A stretch of DNA of 64,000 nucleotides from Sedimenticola selenatireducens DSM 17993 (GCF_000428045.1 NZ_ATZE01000002.1:136457-200456), one strand, 5' to 3'. Shown: positions 43,404-53,721, counted from the first letter of the stretch. Program-made: numbers and translations. The notes: a model not told the origin generated them from the sequence alone.

Positions 43404-43482
43404 GTCCAGGGATGGACTTATGCCACGAAGCACAAGGGTGTGCGAGAGTGGCTTTTTCCAGGGATGGACTTATGCCGCGAAG
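43401..43482. repeat. Terminator-linked dispersed repeat behind the sulfur globule locus
   Basis: Two diverged units about 53 bp apart (TTTGTCCAGGGATGGACTTA from 43401 and TTTTTCCAGGGATGGACTTA from 43454), each followed by TGCC(A/G)CGAAGCACA. They align with the 27-bp units at 34679, 34731 and 39007 with a few changes, including paired changes (A to G, T to C) that keep the small stem. Confidence 0.82.
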
Positions 43483-43823
43483 CACAGCGGGTAGGATGGG
43501 CAAAGCCTGCGTGCCCATCAACTCCTCTGACTGCGCGGCCCTTTTCCTCTCCGTTCATCCTGCTTGCGCTGCTAGAAAATTCACAAGCCACTCCGGTTCC
43601 TCTTTCTCCGTATAAACACCCATCGTCAATGCTCAATGCACATAGTGAGCTCGCCCTGGATTGCGGTTGATCGGATTTGAGTGAATCCTGTATATTTGTT
43701 TCCACAATATAAAGTATTGATTTACTCAATAGTAATGCCCGGTTTAATAGTTTCCTTCGTAACTGCCCGGGTATTTCTCTAAAACAATGGGTTTATGCAC
43801 TGAAGAAAAAGAGAGCGTGTTCT
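43483..43823. other. Gene-free stretch upstream of aceE
   Basis: It begins with an inverted repeat GATGGGCA (43495-43502) and TGCCCATC (43512-43519), a REP-like module. The rest becomes AT-rich from about 43680 and probably holds the aceE promoter. No regulator site such as PdhR could be assigned. Confidence 0.4.
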
Positions 43824-46475
43824 ATGAAGCCGGATATTGATCCTGAAGAGACCCGTGAGTGGCTGGAGGCCCTTGAGGCCGTCCTGGAGAACGAAGGGAC
43901 CGAACGGGCCCACTACCTGATCGAGAGCCTGATCGACAAGGCACGTCGGTCAGGTGCCTATCTCCCCTACAGCGCCAACACCGCCTATGTTAATACCATC
44001 CCTGTGACCAAGCAGAAACGCTTTGCCGGGGATCCCGCGATGGAGCGCCGCATCCGCTCCTTCATTCGCTGGAATGCCATGGCAATGGTGGTGCAGGCCA
44101 ATCGGCTGAGTCCGGAACTGGGTGGACACATCTCCAGTTTCGCCTCGGCCGCCACGCTGTATGACGTTGCTTTCAATCACTTCTTTCATGCCCGCAGTGA
44201 TTCCCGAGACGGTGATCTGGTTTTTTTCCAGGGTCACTCCGCGCCGGGGATCTATGCCCGGGCCTTCCTTGAGGGGCGCCTCAGTGAAGAGGATCTCTAT
44301 GGATTCCGCCAGGAGTCCGAGGGTGAAGGACTCTCCTCTTATCCACACCCCTGGCTGATGCCCGGTTTCTGGCAGTTTCCCACGGTATCCATGGGGCTGG
44401 GCCCCCTGATGGCGATCTACCAGGCGAGATTTATGCGCTATCTCCATGATCGGGGCATTGTCAGTACAGAGAAGCGCAAGGTGTGGGCCTTCATGGGTGA
44501 TGGGGAGAGCGACGAGCCGGAATCACTGGGAGCCATATCCCTGGCGGGCCGAGAGCGCCTGGATAACCTGATTTTCGTGGTGAACTGTAATCTGCAACGG
44601 CTTGACGGGCCGGTACGGGGAAACGGCAAGATTATCCAGGAGCTTGAGGGGGTGTTCCGGGGAGCCGGCTGGAACGTCATCAAGGTGATCTGGGGCGGCT
44701 ACTGGGATCCCCTGCTGGCGCGGGACAAGCAAGGGTTGCTGCAGAAGCGCATGGAAGAGGCAGTGGATGGCGATTACCAGACCTACAAGGCGAAAGGCGG
44801 TGCCTACACAAGGGAGCACTTTTTCGGCAAGTACCCGGAACTGGCCGATATGGTGGCCAACATGACTGATGAGGATATCTGGCGCCTGAATCGGGGCGGC
44901 CACGATCCCTACAAGATCTACGCCGCCTACGCGGCCGCCATGCAGCATACCGGGCAGCCGACGGTTATCCTGGCCAAGACCGTGAAAGGTTACGGTATGG
45001 GCATTGCCGGTGAAGGGCAGAATATCACCCACTCACAGAAGAAGATGGGGGAGGCGGCACTAAAGGCGTTTCGTGATCGCTTCAATATCCCCATCCCGGA
45101 TGAACAGCTCAACGCCACGCCGTTCTACAAACCGGCGGCAGACAGTCCGGAACTGAAGTATCTGCAGGAGCGACGCGAGGCATTGGGCGGCTACCTGCCG
45201 GCTCGCTACGCGAATACCCAACCCCTGGAAGTGCCGTCACTGGAGTTCTTCAAGGTCATGCTGGAGAGCAGCGGCGATCGGGAGATGTCCACCACCATGG
45301 CCTTTGTCCGCATCCTGTCGATCCTGATACGTGACAAGCAGGTGGGCAAACGGGTGGTGCCGATTATTCCGGATGAGGCGCGCACCTTCGGAATGGAGGG
45401 TATGTTCCGTCAGTTGGGCATCTACTCTTCAGTGGGGCAACTCTATACGCCGGTGGACTCCGATCAGGTGATGTATTACCGGGAGGATAAAAAGGGTCAG
45501 ATCCTGCAGGAGGGTATCACCGAGGCGGGCGCCATGTCCTCCTGGATAGCGGCGGCTACTTCCTACGCAAATCACGGCATCAGCATGATCCCCTTCTATG
45601 CCTACTACTCGATGTTCGGTTTCCAGCGGGTCGGTGACCTGGCCTGGGCGGCAGGTGATATGCAGGCGCGTGGATTTCTGATCGGTGGCACCGCCGGGCG
45701 CACCACGCTGGCGGGCGAGGGGTTGCAGCATCAGGACGGCCATAGCCATCTGCAGGCCGCAACCATTCCAAACTGTGTTGCCTATGATCCGGCCTTTGCC
45801 TATGAACTGACCGTAATCATCCAGGACGGTCTGCGGCGCATGTATCAGGAGCAGGAGAATCTATTCTATTACATCACCGTAATGAACGAGAACTACCACC
45901 AGCCGGCCATGCCGGAAGGGGTTGAGCAGGGGATTGTCAAGGGTATGTACCGCTACCAGTCGACCGGGCGCAAGAAGAAGCAGCGGGTACAGCTGCTGGG
46001 GAGCGGCACCATTCTCAGGGAAGTGCTGGCCGCCGCTGAACTGCTGGAGCAGGACTTTGCTATCTCATCCGATGTCTGGAGTGTGACCAGTTTCAATGAG
46101 CTGCGGCGCGCCGGACTCGAGGTTGATCGTTGGAACATGCTTCATCCGGAGGAGACGCCCAGAGTCAATTATGTTGCCGAACAACTGGGTGACCAGTCCG
46201 GCCCGGTGGTTGCCGCGACGGATTATATTCGCAGCTACGCGGATCAGATTCGGCCTTTTGTGCCGGGCACCTACCGTGTGCTCGGCACGGATGGCTATGG
46301 TCGCAGCGACACGCGCAGCCAGTTGCGAAAGTTCTTTGAGGTGAACCGCTACTACATCGTTGTGGCGGCACTCAAGGCGCTTGCGGATGATGGGGGTATC
46401 AAGGAGGCGGAGGTGAGCAAGGCGATCAAGAAATACCGAATCGATCCTGAAAAACCCAATCCCCTGACGGTATGA
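43824..46475 (+). CDS. aceE: Pyruvate dehydrogenase E1 component, homodimeric
   Basis: An 883-aa thiamine diphosphate enzyme, the length of E. coli AceE. Landmarks: GGHISSFASAATLYDVAFNHF (in part), the ThDP motif GDGESDEPESLGAIS with [20 protein letters not shown], and the transketolase-like centre YYREDKKGQILQEGITEAG. It decarboxylates pyruvate and passes the acetyl group to the lipoyl domain of AceF, whose gene is 61 bp downstream. The complex feeds acetyl-CoA to the TCA cycle and lipid synthesis. Normal in every visible respect. Confidence 0.97.
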   Translation: MKPDIDPEETREWLEALEAVLENEGTERAHYLIESLIDKARRSGAYLPYSANTAYVNTIPVTKQKRFAGDPAMERRIRSFIRWNAMAMVVQANRLSPELGGHISSFASAATLYDVAFNHFFHARSDSRDGDLVFFQGHSAPGIYARAFLEGRLSEEDLYGFRQESEGEGLSSYPHPWLMPGFWQFPTVSMGLGPLMAIYQARFMRYLHDRGIVSTEKRKVWAFMGDGESDEPESLGAISLAGRERLDNLIFVVNCNLQRLDGPVRGNGKIIQELEGVFRGAGWNVIKVIWGGYWDPLLARDKQGLLQKRMEEAVDGDYQTYKAKGGAYTREHFFGKYPELADMVANMTDEDIWRLNRGGHDPYKIYAAYAAAMQHTGQPTVILAKTVKGYGMGIAGEGQNITHSQKKMGEAALKAFRDRFNIPIPDEQLNATPFYKPAADSPELKYLQERREALGGYLPARYANTQPLEVPSLEFFKVMLESSGDREMSTTMAFVRILSILIRDKQVGKRVVPIIPDEARTFGMEGMFRQLGIYSSVGQLYTPVDSDQVMYYREDKKGQILQEGITEAGAMSSWIAAATSYANHGISMIPFYAYYSMFGFQRVGDLAWAAGDMQARGFLIGGTAGRTTLAGEGLQHQDGHSHLQAATIPNCVAYDPAFAYELTVIIQDGLRRMYQEQENLFYYITVMNENYHQPAMPEGVEQGIVKGMYRYQSTGRKKKQRVQLLGSGTILREVLAAAELLEQDFAISSDVWSVTSFNELRRAGLEVDRWNMLHPEETPRVNYVAEQLGDQSGPVVAATDYIRSYADQIRPFVPGTYRVLGTDGYGRSDTRSQLRKFFEVNRYYIVVAALKALADDGGIKEAEVSKAIKKYRIDPEKPNPLTV

Positions 46476-46536
46476 CTCGTGGATACCCGTCTGAACTGAG
46501 CTGTAACAGGCATTGCGAACAATCTGGAGGCCCGCT

Positions 46537-47946
46537 GTGGCGAGTGAAATAAAAGAACTGGTGCCGGATATTGGAGATTTTTCCGGTGTTGAGGTAATTG
46601 AGGTGCTGGTCTCGGAGGGGGACCGTATTCAGGTGGAGGACTCCCTGGTTACCCTGGAGAGCGACAAGGCAACGATGGAGATTCCGGCCGCCCACGCTGG
46701 TGTGGTCAAGTCGGTCAAGGTCAAGGTTGGCGACACCATCAGCGAGGGGGATCTGCTGTTGACGCTTGAGGCGGCTGAGTCCGGTGAGTCGGATCAGGAG
46801 AAGCGCGCCGCCAGGGATGATCAGGCGGGAGCGGCTGACGCGGAGGAGGATAAGCAGGCGGATGAGTCGGGCGGTAAAGATGCCCCCGCTCACGGGTCGG
46901 AGTCCTCCCTAGAGCATGCCGTAGAGGAGCGGGATGAAGAGGAATCACCGGGTGAGCAGAAACCACCCGAGCGGCTACCCGGGGACAAGGCGCAACGGCA
47001 GCCACCAGTAAGGCATGCCGAGTCGGATGTACCAACCGGCGTGGCCCATGCCAGCCCGTCTATTCGCAGTTTTGCCCGTGAGTTGGGTGTGGATCTGGCG
47101 CAGGTTACCGGCACGGGTCGAAAGGGGCGAATCACCAAGCCCGATGTGCAGAACTATATCAAGCAGAAACTGCAGGCAAGCAGTCCGGCGGTGGCCGCAG
47201 TGGGTGGGTTGCGTCTGCCGGCAGTACCGGAGATCGACTTCACCCAATTCGGTGAGGTGGATGTTCAGCCGCTCAGTCGGATCAAGAAGATCAGCGGTAA
47301 TCACCTGACCGCCTGCTGGTTGAATATCCCCCACGTGACCCAGTTTGACGAGGCGGATATCACCGGGCTGGAGGCGTTCAGGGAAGAGCAGAAGGCGGTT
47401 GCCGCAAAACAGGGGATCAAGTTGACCTTCATGCCCTTTTTGATGAAAGCGTGTGTCGGTTGTTTGAAAGAGATGCCTGATTTCAACAGTTCGCTCAGTC
47501 CGGACCGGGAGAAACTGATCTACAAGCGCTTCTTCAATATAGGCATTGCTGTGGATACGCCAAACGGCTTGATGGTGCCGGTGATCCGGGATGTGGAGAA
47601 GAAATCGATTTTTGAGCTGGCTGCCGAACTGGCCGAGGTGAGCGGGCGGGCCAGGCAGGGCAAGCTTGGACCGGCCGACATGCAGGGCGGCTGTTTCTCC
47701 ATCTCCAGTCTTGGCGGTATAGGCGGGACGGCGTTTACTCCCATTGTTAACGCACCTGAAGTGGCGATATTGGGTGTGTCGCGTTCATCCATGAAGCCGG
47801 TATGGAATGGCAAGAAGTTCAAGCCCCGGCTGATGCTACCTCTATCTCTCTCCTACGATCATCGGGTTATTGATGGTGCGCAGGCGGCGCGCTTTACGGT
47901 AGCTCTCTCGGCCCTGTTGTCGGATATTCGTCGCTTGTTGTTGTAG
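46537..47946 (+). CDS. aceF: Dihydrolipoyl acetyltransferase (PDH E2)
   Basis: The start is a GTG at 46537 with GGAGG six bases upstream, giving 469 aa; the frame is open further upstream without a start signal. Residues 1-75 are one lipoyl domain with the lipoylated Lys44 in ESDKATMEIP. A long acidic linker (about 80-170) precedes the E1/E3-binding domain (SIRSFARELGVDLAQVTGTG) and the catalytic domain ends with the active-site YDHRVIDGAQAARF. It has one lipoyl domain where E. coli has three, as in many bacteria. Core of the pyruvate dehydrogenase complex. Confidence 0.95.
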   Translation: MASEIKELVPDIGDFSGVEVIEVLVSEGDRIQVEDSLVTLESDKATMEIPAAHAGVVKSVKVKVGDTISEGDLLLTLEAAESGESDQEKRAARDDQAGAADAEEDKQADESGGKDAPAHGSESSLEHAVEERDEEESPGEQKPPERLPGDKAQRQPPVRHAESDVPTGVAHASPSIRSFARELGVDLAQVTGTGRKGRITKPDVQNYIKQKLQASSPAVAAVGGLRLPAVPEIDFTQFGEVDVQPLSRIKKISGNHLTACWLNIPHVTQFDEADITGLEAFREEQKAVAAKQGIKLTFMPFLMKACVGCLKEMPDFNSSLSPDREKLIYKRFFNIGIAVDTPNGLMVPVIRDVEKKSIFELAAELAEVSGRARQGKLGPADMQGGCFSISSLGGIGGTAFTPIVNAPEVAILGVSRSSMKPVWNGKKFKPRLMLPLSLSYDHRVIDGAQAARFTVALSALLSDIRRLLL

Positions 47947-48258
47947 CGAGAGGGTTGCGCTTTTTTAGCGCAGCCTGGATTTTCGGAAATTTATAATTTC
48001 AATTTATTGGCAGATAGGCTACTCTTTGCGTGATTTCCAGGTGAAATCAAATAATAGTACGTTTGTCCAATTATTTTTTTATTTATTTTCGGCTTTTTGT
48101 TTTTTTCAGGGCTTTTTTAGAAAAACTGCCGGGCCGGATAAGCAGCGGATAGCCCGAATGCCGGGTCTGGGGTCTGTAGTGGAGGATTTTCCGGGGCGGG
48201 GCGGATGGGTGATGGTCTATCCTGAATTATTGAATTTGCATAGGGTGAAGCAGAAGAG
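47947..48258. other. 312-bp AT-rich gap between aceF and lpdA
   Basis: A hairpin TGCGCT/AGCGCA with a T-loop lies at 47955-47972, just past the aceF stop. The rest is AT-rich (a run of T near 48065-48120) and may carry a promoter for lpdA. A 78-codon frame from a GTG at 48026 that overlaps the lpdA start lacks a ribosome binding site and is not called. Confidence 0.4.
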
Positions 48259-49713
48259 ATGAAAAACGATTCCGGCTCCAATAGCGCCCAGGGCGCGGTA
48301 GATATCCAGGCAGAAGTGGTGGTACTCGGTGCGGGTCCGGGTGGCTATACTGCCGCCTTTCGTGCCGCCGACCTGGGTAAAAAAGTGGTTCTCATCGAGA
48401 AGCACTCAAACCTGGGCGGAGTCTGCCTGAATGTCGGCTGTATTCCTTCCAAGGCGCTTTTGCACTCGGCAGCAGTCATCAACGAGGCCGCCGAGATAGA
48501 GCACATGGGTATCAGCTTCGGCAAACCGAAAATTGACCTGGATAAGATGCGCGCCGGTAAGGAAAAGGTGGTGAGTCGCCTGACCCAGGGACTGGCGGCA
48601 TTGGCCAAGCAACGCAAGGTCGAGGTGGTCAATGGCTGGGGGCAATTCGACAGCCCGAACCGGATCAGCGTCGATACGGAAAAAGGCAAGGTCACCATCG
48701 GTTTCGACAATGCCATCATCGCCTGCGGTTCCCGGCCGGTAGCCATACCCGGTTTCCCCAATGATGACCCCCGGCTGATCAACTCCACCGGCGCCCTGGA
48801 ACTGGAGGATATTCCCAAGAAGATGCTGGTGGTGGGCGGTGGTATTATCGGCCTGGAGATGGGTACGGTATATGCCACACTGGGCAGTCAGATAGATGTG
48901 GTCGAACTGCAATCCAGCCTGATCCCCGGCTGTGATACCGACCTGGTCCGGCCGCTGCAAAAGCGCCTCAAGGATCAGTTCAACAGCATCATGCTGGACA
49001 CCAAGGTTACCGAGATCAAGGCGCAGAAGGGCGGCCTGAAGGTCAGCTTCGAAGGCAAGAACGCCCCTGAAAAAGCGCTGGTTTACGATAAGGTGCTGGT
49101 GGCGGTCGGCCGAGTCCCCAACGGCAAACTGATTGGCGCGGATCTGGCCGGGGTCAAAGTGGATGAGCGTGGCTTCATCGCGGTAGACCAGCACATGCGT
49201 ACCAATGTGTCCAACATCTACGCCATCGGCGATGTGGTGGGCAATCCGATGTTGGCGCACAAGGCGACCCACGAGGCAAAGGTCGCCGCGGAAGTGATTG
49301 CCGGTCATCATGCCCTGTTTGATCCCCTGGCTATCCCCTCGGTGGCCTACACCAATCCGGAGGTCGCCTGGATGGGTCTGACCGAGACCGAAGCCAAGGC
49401 GCAGGGCATCGCCTATGAGAAGGCCGCCTTCCCGTGGGCTGCCTCGGGCCGCGCCTTGGGTATCGGTCGTGAAGAGGGGTTGACCAAGTTGCTGTTTGAT
49501 CCCAAAACCAGACGCATCCTCGGCGCCGGTATCGTAGGCGTGAATGCCGGAGAGCTGATCGGCGAGACGGTGCTGGCGCTGGAGATGGGCGCGGATGCCG
49601 AGGATATCGGTCTGACCATTCATCCGCACCCGACCCTGAGTGAGACCATCTGCTTCTCGGCAGAGATGGCGGAAGGCTCCATTACCGACCTGATGCCGCC
49701 GAAAAAGAAGTAA
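48259..49713 (+). CDS. lpdA: Dihydrolipoamide dehydrogenase (E3)
   Basis: A 484-aa FAD disulfide reductase that reoxidises lipoyl groups of the pyruvate and 2-oxoglutarate dehydrogenase complexes and makes NADH. FAD-binding VVLGAGPGGYTAAFRAADLG, redox cysteines Cys56 and Cys61 in GGVCLNVGCIPSK, the NAD site VVGGGIIGLEMG and the C-terminal active-site HPHPTLSET are all visible. The N-terminal 17 residues have no lipoyl domain, unlike some fused E3 proteins. It follows aceEF with a 312-bp gap and may have its own promoter. Confidence 0.96.
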   Translation: MKNDSGSNSAQGAVDIQAEVVVLGAGPGGYTAAFRAADLGKKVVLIEKHSNLGGVCLNVGCIPSKALLHSAAVINEAAEIEHMGISFGKPKIDLDKMRAGKEKVVSRLTQGLAALAKQRKVEVVNGWGQFDSPNRISVDTEKGKVTIGFDNAIIACGSRPVAIPGFPNDDPRLINSTGALELEDIPKKMLVVGGGIIGLEMGTVYATLGSQIDVVELQSSLIPGCDTDLVRPLQKRLKDQFNSIMLDTKVTEIKAQKGGLKVSFEGKNAPEKALVYDKVLVAVGRVPNGKLIGADLAGVKVDERGFIAVDQHMRTNVSNIYAIGDVVGNPMLAHKATHEAKVAAEVIAGHHALFDPLAIPSVAYTNPEVAWMGLTETEAKAQGIAYEKAAFPWAASGRALGIGREEGLTKLLFDPKTRRILGAGIVGVNAGELIGETVLALEMGADAEDIGLTIHPHPTLSETICFSAEMAEGSITDLMPPKKK

Positions 49714-49803
49714 ACCGGGTTAGCCCTTTCGGCGCAGCGTGTTGCGGGATTCACTCACCCGCAACCCTGCGCCGATACTTTAAATACAGGACCTGTCCAG
49801 GCG

Positions 49804-50583
49804 ATGCGACTCCACTATCGGGAATACGGCAGCTATAGCGATCAACATCCGACGCTGATCTTTCTGCACGGCCTGCTGGGCTCCTCCGCCAACTGGCACT
49901 CCCTGGCCCGGGGACTTGCCGATACATTCCATATCCTGGTGCCCGACCTGCGCAATCATGGTCGCTCCCCTCATGACGACGATGTCAGCTATGCCGCCCT
50001 GGCCAGGGACCTGACACAACTGATTGACGAACAGGGTCTGGAGTCGGCTCTGCTGATCGGGCACAGCATGGGCGGAAAGGCCGCCATGTGGCTGGCGCTG
50101 GAGCAATCCGAACTGGTGGCGGGGCTGGTGGTGGTGGATATTGCGCCGGTCGCTTACCCGAACCGCTTCGGTGAGATCTATGAGGCCCTGCATGCCGTTG
50201 ATCAGGCGCACATCGGCAGTCGGGCGGAAGCCGATGCGATTCTGGCCGGATACCTGGATGAGGAAGCTCTGCGCCAGTTTCTGCTGCAAAATCTTCATCG
50301 GGTGGGCGGTGCCTGGGAGTGGCGCATGAATCTCCCCGCCCTCACCCGTGGCATGTCGGAGATTGTCGGCTTTTCCGTGCACAACCAGCTTGCCTATACC
50401 GGGCCCACGCTGTTCATCCATGGTGGCCAGTCGGACTATCTGCAGCCGGAGGCGAAACCGGTTATCCGGCGGCTGTTTCCCCATGCCCGTGTGCGCGCCA
50501 TCCCGCAGGCGGGGCACTGGGTCTATGCCGAGCAGCCCCAGGCGTTTTCTGCCCTGCTGGGTGAGTTCCTGGATAAGTTCTGA
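49804..50583 (+). CDS. Alpha/beta hydrolase, YbfF-like esterase
   Basis: A 259-aa cytosolic serine hydrolase. The oxyanion-side motif FLHGLLGSSANW, nucleophile Ser88 in GHSMGG, and the late HW (AGHWVYAEQP) give the catalytic Ser and His; the Asp is expected near GGQSDYL. The DLRNHGRSPH segment fits the YbfF/esterase subgroup that hydrolyses short acyl esters and possibly acyl-CoA. Physiological substrate unknown. Starts 90 bp after lpdA on the same strand. Confidence 0.85.
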   Translation: MRLHYREYGSYSDQHPTLIFLHGLLGSSANWHSLARGLADTFHILVPDLRNHGRSPHDDDVSYAALARDLTQLIDEQGLESALLIGHSMGGKAAMWLALEQSELVAGLVVVDIAPVAYPNRFGEIYEALHAVDQAHIGSRAEADAILAGYLDEEALRQFLLQNLHRVGGAWEWRMNLPALTRGMSEIVGFSVHNQLAYTGPTLFIHGGQSDYLQPEAKPVIRRLFPHARVRAIPQAGHWVYAEQPQAFSALLGEFLDKF

Positions 50584-50727
50584 TCCGTCTTTTTTTCCTC
50601 TCTGTCCGCTCAAACCTGCCAATATCAGCCGGTTGGCAGTTAAATAATTCACAACATACCGGCGCAATGTGCGGTATTCTTTAACCCGCAATCTCCCTGA
50701 AAAATCAATAAAAGTAGCTAACCAGGA

Positions 50728-52380
50728 ATGGATCCCGTCACTATGGCAAATACAGAGACCTGTATCGGTAAGGTTACCGAAATACGCGAAAATATAATGA
50801 TCGCCGAACTGACCACCCTGGAGGGCGATGGGTTTCCGGTCGTTTCCACCGACTCCGGTGAAGTGGCCGTTGGGCAGTTGGGCGCCTATCTGATGATCAA
50901 GCAGCGGGGCATGGAAGTAGTGACCATGGTGATCAGCGCCGGCCAGGAACACCTGGATTCGGGTGGTACACGGGGCGTGATAACCCTGGTCCCGCTCGGT
51001 GAGCTGGATGCGAACAGAAGCTTCCACCGCGGCGTGATTCATTATCCGACCCCCGGTGCGGAAGTGCATGTGGTCCGGCCGGATGAGATCGCGATTCTGT
51101 TCAAGAAATTTCAATCCACCGGTTTTGAGCTGGGCTATCTGCCGACCATGCCCTCCATGGGGGTCTGCCTGGACCCCACGGCCCTGTTCGGTCGTCACAT
51201 GGCGATCCTCGGCCAGTCCGGCGCCGGCAAGTCCTGGTCGGTTGCCAGCATGTTGCAGCGTACCGTTCAGACGATGCCGAAGGCCAAGGTGATCCTGCTG
51301 GATCTGCATGGTGAATATGTCTGGGAGGACGGTGATCAGCGACACTCCGCCTTCCGGGAAGGCACTTACCGCTATCTCGATGCGCGTAAGCTGGAGATAC
51401 CCTACTGGCTCCTCACCTATGGCGAGCTGGTGGACTTGCTGATTGACCGGGACGATGCCAGGGCATCCACCCAGATGGCCTTCCTGCGCGAGGCGCTGTT
51501 GATGCTGCGCCGCAAGGCCAACACCGATCTGGAGGATGCCCATATCTCGATCGATTCGCCGGTCTACTTCTCCCTGGCCGAGCTGTTCCATCAGTTCAAG
51601 CGGGCCAATGAGCAGGTAATGGATTTCGGCAAGGTGAAGGGGGCGCTCTATGGTCAGTTCGATGAGTTCCTGATCAAACTGCAAAGCCGCTTCAACGATG
51701 TGCGTTACGACTTCCTGTTCAAGCCGAAACGGCGCAAGTCATCCGATACCCTGGTGGACCTGCTGCGGGAGTTTGTCGGCCTGGTTGAGCCGCAACGGCA
51801 GATCACGGTGATCGACTTCAGTTCGGTGCCGTTTGATGTGCGACCCACGGTATCGGCGCAGATCGGTCGTCTTGCCTTTGAGTTCAACTACTGGAACCCC
51901 CAGTCCCGGGAATTCCCCATCCTGCTGGCCTGTGAAGAGGCGCATAACTATATCCCCCGCGAGGCGGGTACCCAGTTCGAGGGTACCCGTCGCTCCATGG
52001 AGCGTATCGCCAAGGAGGGTCGAAAATATGGTGTGGGTCTGGCGGTGGTGAGCCAGCGGCCGCATGAATTGTCGGAAACCGTGTTGGCCCAGTGCAGCAG
52101 CTTTATCTGCCTGCGGGTAACCAATCCGGAGGATCAACAATACATCCGCGACCTGGTGCCGGATGCGGAATCCAATCTGGTGAATATACTTGCCGCCCTG
52201 GGGCGGGGCGAAGCGATGGCGCTGGGGGAGGCGGTACCGCTGCCGACCCGTTTCCAGTTCCATGTGCCGGACCCGGCGCCGAACAGCAACGACATCGACT
52301 TCTTCAATATGTGGCGCGACGGGCCGGGCACGGTGGATGTCGAAGCAATTGTGCGGCGCTGGCGCTCCCAGGGGCGCTGA
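50728..52380 (+). CDS. HerA-like ATPase (HAS-barrel plus DUF87 domain)
   Basis: A 550-aa (or 545-aa, from the ATG at 50743) P-loop ATPase. The N-terminal 110 residues look like a HAS-barrel (IGKVTEIRENIMIAEL), Walker A GQSGAGKS is at 162-169, Walker B appears as PILLACEEAHNYIP, and VVSQRPHELSETVLAQCSSFI gives the sensor and arginine region. This matches HerA/FtsK-type hexameric DNA translocases of the bacterial DUF87 group. Partner nucleases such as NurA, or defence genes, are not adjacent; the flanking genes are an esterase and argG. Role therefore open. Confidence 0.82.
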   Translation: MDPVTMANTETCIGKVTEIRENIMIAELTTLEGDGFPVVSTDSGEVAVGQLGAYLMIKQRGMEVVTMVISAGQEHLDSGGTRGVITLVPLGELDANRSFHRGVIHYPTPGAEVHVVRPDEIAILFKKFQSTGFELGYLPTMPSMGVCLDPTALFGRHMAILGQSGAGKSWSVASMLQRTVQTMPKAKVILLDLHGEYVWEDGDQRHSAFREGTYRYLDARKLEIPYWLLTYGELVDLLIDRDDARASTQMAFLREALLMLRRKANTDLEDAHISIDSPVYFSLAELFHQFKRANEQVMDFGKVKGALYGQFDEFLIKLQSRFNDVRYDFLFKPKRRKSSDTLVDLLREFVGLVEPQRQITVIDFSSVPFDVRPTVSAQIGRLAFEFNYWNPQSREFPILLACEEAHNYIPREAGTQFEGTRRSMERIAKEGRKYGVGLAVVSQRPHELSETVLAQCSSFICLRVTNPEDQQYIRDLVPDAESNLVNILAALGRGEAMALGEAVPLPTRFQFHVPDPAPNSNDIDFFNMWRDGPGTVDVEAIVRRWRSQGR

Positions 52381-52493
52381 AGGCAGCGCAACCCGGATTA
52401 ACCGGTGGTAAAAAGGCCGGGTAACTGGGTTATAATGCAACGCTTTCTTGACTGTATTGCCGTATGGTCGGCAGCAATTTACGGAGTTTCCCC

Positions 52494-53714
52494 ATGTCAG
52501 CGTCTGGCGTTAAAAAAGTCGTACTCGCATATTCGGGTGGTCTGGATACCTCGATCATCCTTAAATGGCTTCAGGAGGAGTACGGGTGTGAAGTGGTGAC
52601 TTTTACCGCCGACATCGGTCAGGGGGAAGAGGTGGAACCGGCCCGCGCCAAGGCGCAGGCGGCCGGGGTCAAGGAGATCTATATTGACGACCTGACCGAA
52701 GAGTTCGCCCGCGATTTTGTCTTTCCCATGTTCCGCGCCAACGCCATCTACGAAGGGGAGTACCTGCTGGGTACCTCTATCGCCCGGCCGCTGATCACCA
52801 AGCGCTTGATCGAGATCGCCAAAGAGACCGGCGCCGACGCCATCTCTCACGGCGCCACCGGCAAGGGCAACGATCAGGTACGATTTGAACTCGGCGCCTA
52901 CGCCCTTATGCCGGATGTGAAGATTATCGCCCCCTGGCGCGAGTGGGATCTGCTCTCCCGCGAGAAGCTGATGAAGTACGCCGAGGAGCACGGCATTCCC
53001 GTAGAGATGAAACGCAAGGGCAAATCCCCCTACTCCATGGACGCCAACCTGCTGCACATCTCCTATGAAGGCTATGATCTGGAAGATCCCTGGTGTGAAC
53101 CGTCCGAGGAGATGTGGCGCTGGAGCGTATCGCCCGAAGCGGCACCGGATAAACCCACCTACATCGAACTCACCTTCGAGAAGGGCGACGTGACCGCCAT
53201 CGACGGGGTGGTCATGAGCCCCGCCACCGTGATGACCGAATTGAACAGGATTGGTGGCGCCAACGGCATCGGCCGCGATGACATTGTGGAGAACCGCTAT
53301 GTCGGCATGAAGTCCCGCGGTTGTTACGAAACCCCGGGCGGCACCATTCTGCTCAAGGCGCACCGGGCCATCGAGTCGCTGACCCTGGATCGTGAATCGG
53401 CCCATCTGAAGGATGAGTTGATGCCCAAGTATGCTGAATTGGTCTACAACGGCTACTGGTGGAGTCCGGAGCGTGAAATGCTCCAGGCGGCGATTGACCA
53501 GACCCAGGATGTGGTCAACGGTGTGGTCCGTCTGAAGCTCTACAAGGGCGGCATCATGGTGGTGGGGCGCAAGTCCGAAACCCATAGCCTGTTTGATGAA
53601 TCGATTGCCACCTTTGAAGATGATGCCGGTGCCTATGACCAGAAGGATGCCGGTGGTTTTATTAAACTCAATGCCTTGCGGTTGCGCGTAGCGGCCCGCC
53701 GGCGCAACTCCTGA
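52494..53714 (+). CDS. argG: Argininosuccinate synthase
   Basis: A 406-aa ATP-pyrophosphatase that joins citrulline and aspartate in arginine synthesis. [15 protein letters not shown] at the N-terminus is the PP-loop, followed by [14 protein letters not shown] and [14 protein letters not shown]. The start at 52494 has GGAG about eight bases upstream; an upstream frame extension to 52464 is rejected. It leads a tight three-gene row: a PilZ gene starts 7 bp after it and ispG 3 bp after that. Confidence 0.97.
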   Translation: MSASGVKKVVLAYSGGLDTSIILKWLQEEYGCEVVTFTADIGQGEEVEPARAKAQAAGVKEIYIDDLTEEFARDFVFPMFRANAIYEGEYLLGTSIARPLITKRLIEIAKETGADAISHGATGKGNDQVRFELGAYALMPDVKIIAPWREWDLLSREKLMKYAEEHGIPVEMKRKGKSPYSMDANLLHISYEGYDLEDPWCEPSEEMWRWSVSPEAAPDKPTYIELTFEKGDVTAIDGVVMSPATVMTELNRIGGANGIGRDDIVENRYVGMKSRGCYETPGGTILLKAHRAIESLTLDRESAHLKDELMPKYAELVYNGYWWSPEREMLQAAIDQTQDVVNGVVRLKLYKGGIMVVGRKSETHSLFDESIATFEDDAGAYDQKDAGGFIKLNALRLRVAARRRNS

Positions 53715-53721
53715 ACAGAGC

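Noticed and set aside
48026-48262. 78-codon frame overlapping the lpdA start by ATGA
   Set aside because: It needs a GTG start without a ribosome binding site, lies in T-rich DNA and shows no family features; the overlap is probably chance.
49780-51684. 634-codon frame on the minus strand
   Set aside because: It runs opposite to the esterase and HerA-like genes and has no recognisable domain; low-complexity His/Gln/Gly composition is typical of a shadow frame.
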